A stretch of DNA of 64,000 bases from Paenirhodobacter hankyongi (GTDB lineage: Bacteria; Pseudomonadota; Alphaproteobacteria; Rhodobacterales; Rhodobacteraceae): positions 1-64,000 of the forward strand of contig NZ_RCHI01000014.1 of assembly GCF_003664585.1 (NCBI RefSeq), given 5' to 3'. The notes under the pieces were generated by a model. The model was not told the DNA's origin. It searched no databases and saw only the letters and a list, made by a program, of their open reading frames with translations. This document shows, one piece after another, positions 62,641-64,000 of this stretch. Position 1 is the stretch's first letter, and each line of letters starts with the position of its first letter. Position numbers and translations under genes: made by a program.

Positions 62641-63741
62641 ATGTGGCGCCGCATCCTCACCCTGATCGCGAAAGAGCTGGCGCAGCTGCTGTCCTCGCGC
62701 CGCAACGTGGCGATGCTGATGATGCCGCTTCTGGTGCAGCTCGTTGTCTTCCCCTTCGCCACCACGCTCGAGGTGCGCAATGCCGCCGTCGCGATCCTGA
62801 ACGAGGATCCGGGCGCCGAGGCGGTCGAGCTGGTGAACCGCATCGCCGCCGCCTCGGCCTTCGGCACGCTCCACCCGGTGCACAGCGAGGCCGAGCTCGA
62901 GCAGGCGATCGACGCACAAAAGGCGCTTCTGGGCCTGCGCATCCCGCCCGATTTCTCGCGCAAGCTGCTCGAGGGCACCCCGGTCACGGTGCAGGCGCTG
63001 ATCGACGGGCGCAAGTCGAACGCCGCGCAGATCGCCTTTTCCTACATCCGCGACATCACCTCGACCTTCGCCGACGAGCGCGCGGGGCAGGTGCTGCCGG
63101 CGCGGATCGAGCGGCGCAACCTCTATAACCCGAACCTCGACTACAAATGGTTCGTGCTGCCCAGCCTTGTCGCGATCATCTCGACCATCGGCTGTCTGCT
63201 GGTCACCGCCCTGTCGCTGGCGCGAGAGCGCGAGGAGGGCACCTATGACCAGCTGCTCGTCACCCCGCTGACGCCGGGCTACATCATGGTCGGCAAGGCG
63301 GTGCCGGGCATCCTGGTGGCGATGACACAGGCCAGCGTGATCGCCGCGGCGGCCGTGTTCCTCTATGGCGTGCCCTTCACCGGGCAGCTGTGGATGCTGC
63401 TGCTTGCGATGTTCGCCTATGCGCTGGCGCTCTCCGGCGTGGGGCTGCTGATCTCGGCGATCAGCGCCAGCCAGCAGCAGGCCTTCCTGGGCGTCTTCTG
63501 CTTCATGGTGCCCTCGGTGGTGCTCTCGGGCTATCTCGCCCCGGTCGAGAACATGCCGGCCGCGCTGCAGCTGCTGAGCGCGGTGAACCCGCTCACCCAT
63601 TTCATCGCGCTGTCGAAGGGGATCTTCCTCAAGGGCTTTGGCCTCGCCGAGGTGGTGCCGGCGGTCTCGGCGCTTTTCGCCATCGCCGCCGTCACGCTTT
63701 TCGTCGCGCATCGGGTCTTCGACCGGCAGGCGCGGTCCTGA
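62641..63741 (+). CDS. ABC-2 exporter permease (YbhR-like)
   Basis: This is a 366-residue ABC-2 permease of the same topology (MLMMPLLVQLVVFPFATTLE, large loop, then FVLPSLVAIISTIGCLLVTA and REREEGTYDQLLVTPLTPGY). It starts 2 bp after the preceding permease stop. YbhGFSR-type systems export toxic compounds such as drugs; the substrate here is unknown. Confidence 0.85.
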   Translation: MWRRILTLIAKELAQLLSSRRNVAMLMMPLLVQLVVFPFATTLEVRNAAVAILNEDPGAEAVELVNRIAAASAFGTLHPVHSEAELEQAIDAQKALLGLRIPPDFSRKLLEGTPVTVQALIDGRKSNAAQIAFSYIRDITSTFADERAGQVLPARIERRNLYNPNLDYKWFVLPSLVAIISTIGCLLVTALSLAREREEGTYDQLLVTPLTPGYIMVGKAVPGILVAMTQASVIAAAAVFLYGVPFTGQLWMLLLAMFAYALALSGVGLLISAISASQQQAFLGVFCFMVPSVVLSGYLAPVENMPAALQLLSAVNPLTHFIALSKGIFLKGFGLAEVVPAVSALFAIAAVTLFVAHRVFDRQARS

Positions 63742-63756
63742 CGCCACCGGCCATTG

Positions 63757-63772
63757 ACGCCGCGTTCGGCGT
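63757..63772. repeat. Short hairpin before fadH-like gene
   Basis: ACGCCG and CGGCGT flank CGTT in the 81-bp gap after the exporter operon. It lacks a T-run and could be a weak terminator or part of a promoter region. Confidence 0.25.
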
Positions 63773-63774
63773 GA

Positions 63775-64000
<226 letters not shown>

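Overview
The window is GC-rich (by eye about 65-70 percent outside the first 1.2 kb). Its codon use, its acxRABC operon and its many ABC, TRAP and catabolic operons suggest an alphaproteobacterium, most likely Rhodobacteraceae (Rhodobacter/Paracoccus type). I found no rRNA, tRNA or CRISPR array. Gene identities come from motifs and family knowledge read by eye; no database search was run.

Layout. 1-2537 is a decayed junction: the C-terminal end of a UvrD-type helicase, a 5'-truncated hypothetical gene, and an IS3-family (IS407-like) element whose orfA is broken by a perfect 18-bp palindrome. 2608-9338 is a compact, divergently arranged biosynthetic locus. It has a MurC-like ligase fused to an NRPS adenylation-carrier-thioesterase module, a DUF218 protein, a glycosyltransferase and a sulfotransferase. 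This is the best candidate for an undescribed system. 9454-16457 is acetone carboxylase with its activator (acxR-acxA-acxB-acxC). 16536-22557 (minus strand) is a Ugp/Mal-type ABC importer with a PHP phosphoesterase and an RpiR regulator. 22679-29815 holds a PAS-LuxR regulator divergent from a thiolase, an acyl-CoA synthetase, a TRAP transporter and an SDR.

29805-46314 is a nitrogen-scavenging block. It has a tandem nitrilase-family hydrolase, an amide/urea-type ABC importer, an amidase with the Rhodococcus-type K96/S171/S195 triad, a divergent urease operon (ureEF-ureAB fusion-ureC-ureG-ureD), a second amidase, an AmiC-like receptor and a MarR regulator. 46324-57997 is a myo-inositol catabolic locus: LacI regulator with twin operators, iolG, sugar ABC importer, iolC-DUF2090, iolD, iolE, iolB and a TIM-barrel isomerase. 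57987-63741 is a TetR regulator with its operator and a YbhGFSR-type efflux system. The window ends in the first 178 bp of a 2,4-dienoyl-CoA reductase-like gene.

How the genes work together. Acetone carboxylase makes acetoacetate. The acyl-CoA synthetase and thiolase further on could take it to acetyl-CoA, although that link is inferred. The amide importer, amidases, nitrilase-like enzyme and urease together could turn imported amides and urea into ammonia. The inositol genes encode import and most of the pathway; iolA is not in the window. Several operons carry GC-rich perfect hairpins between adjacent genes, often next to a solute-binding-protein gene. These are probably mRNA-stabilising or processing elements.
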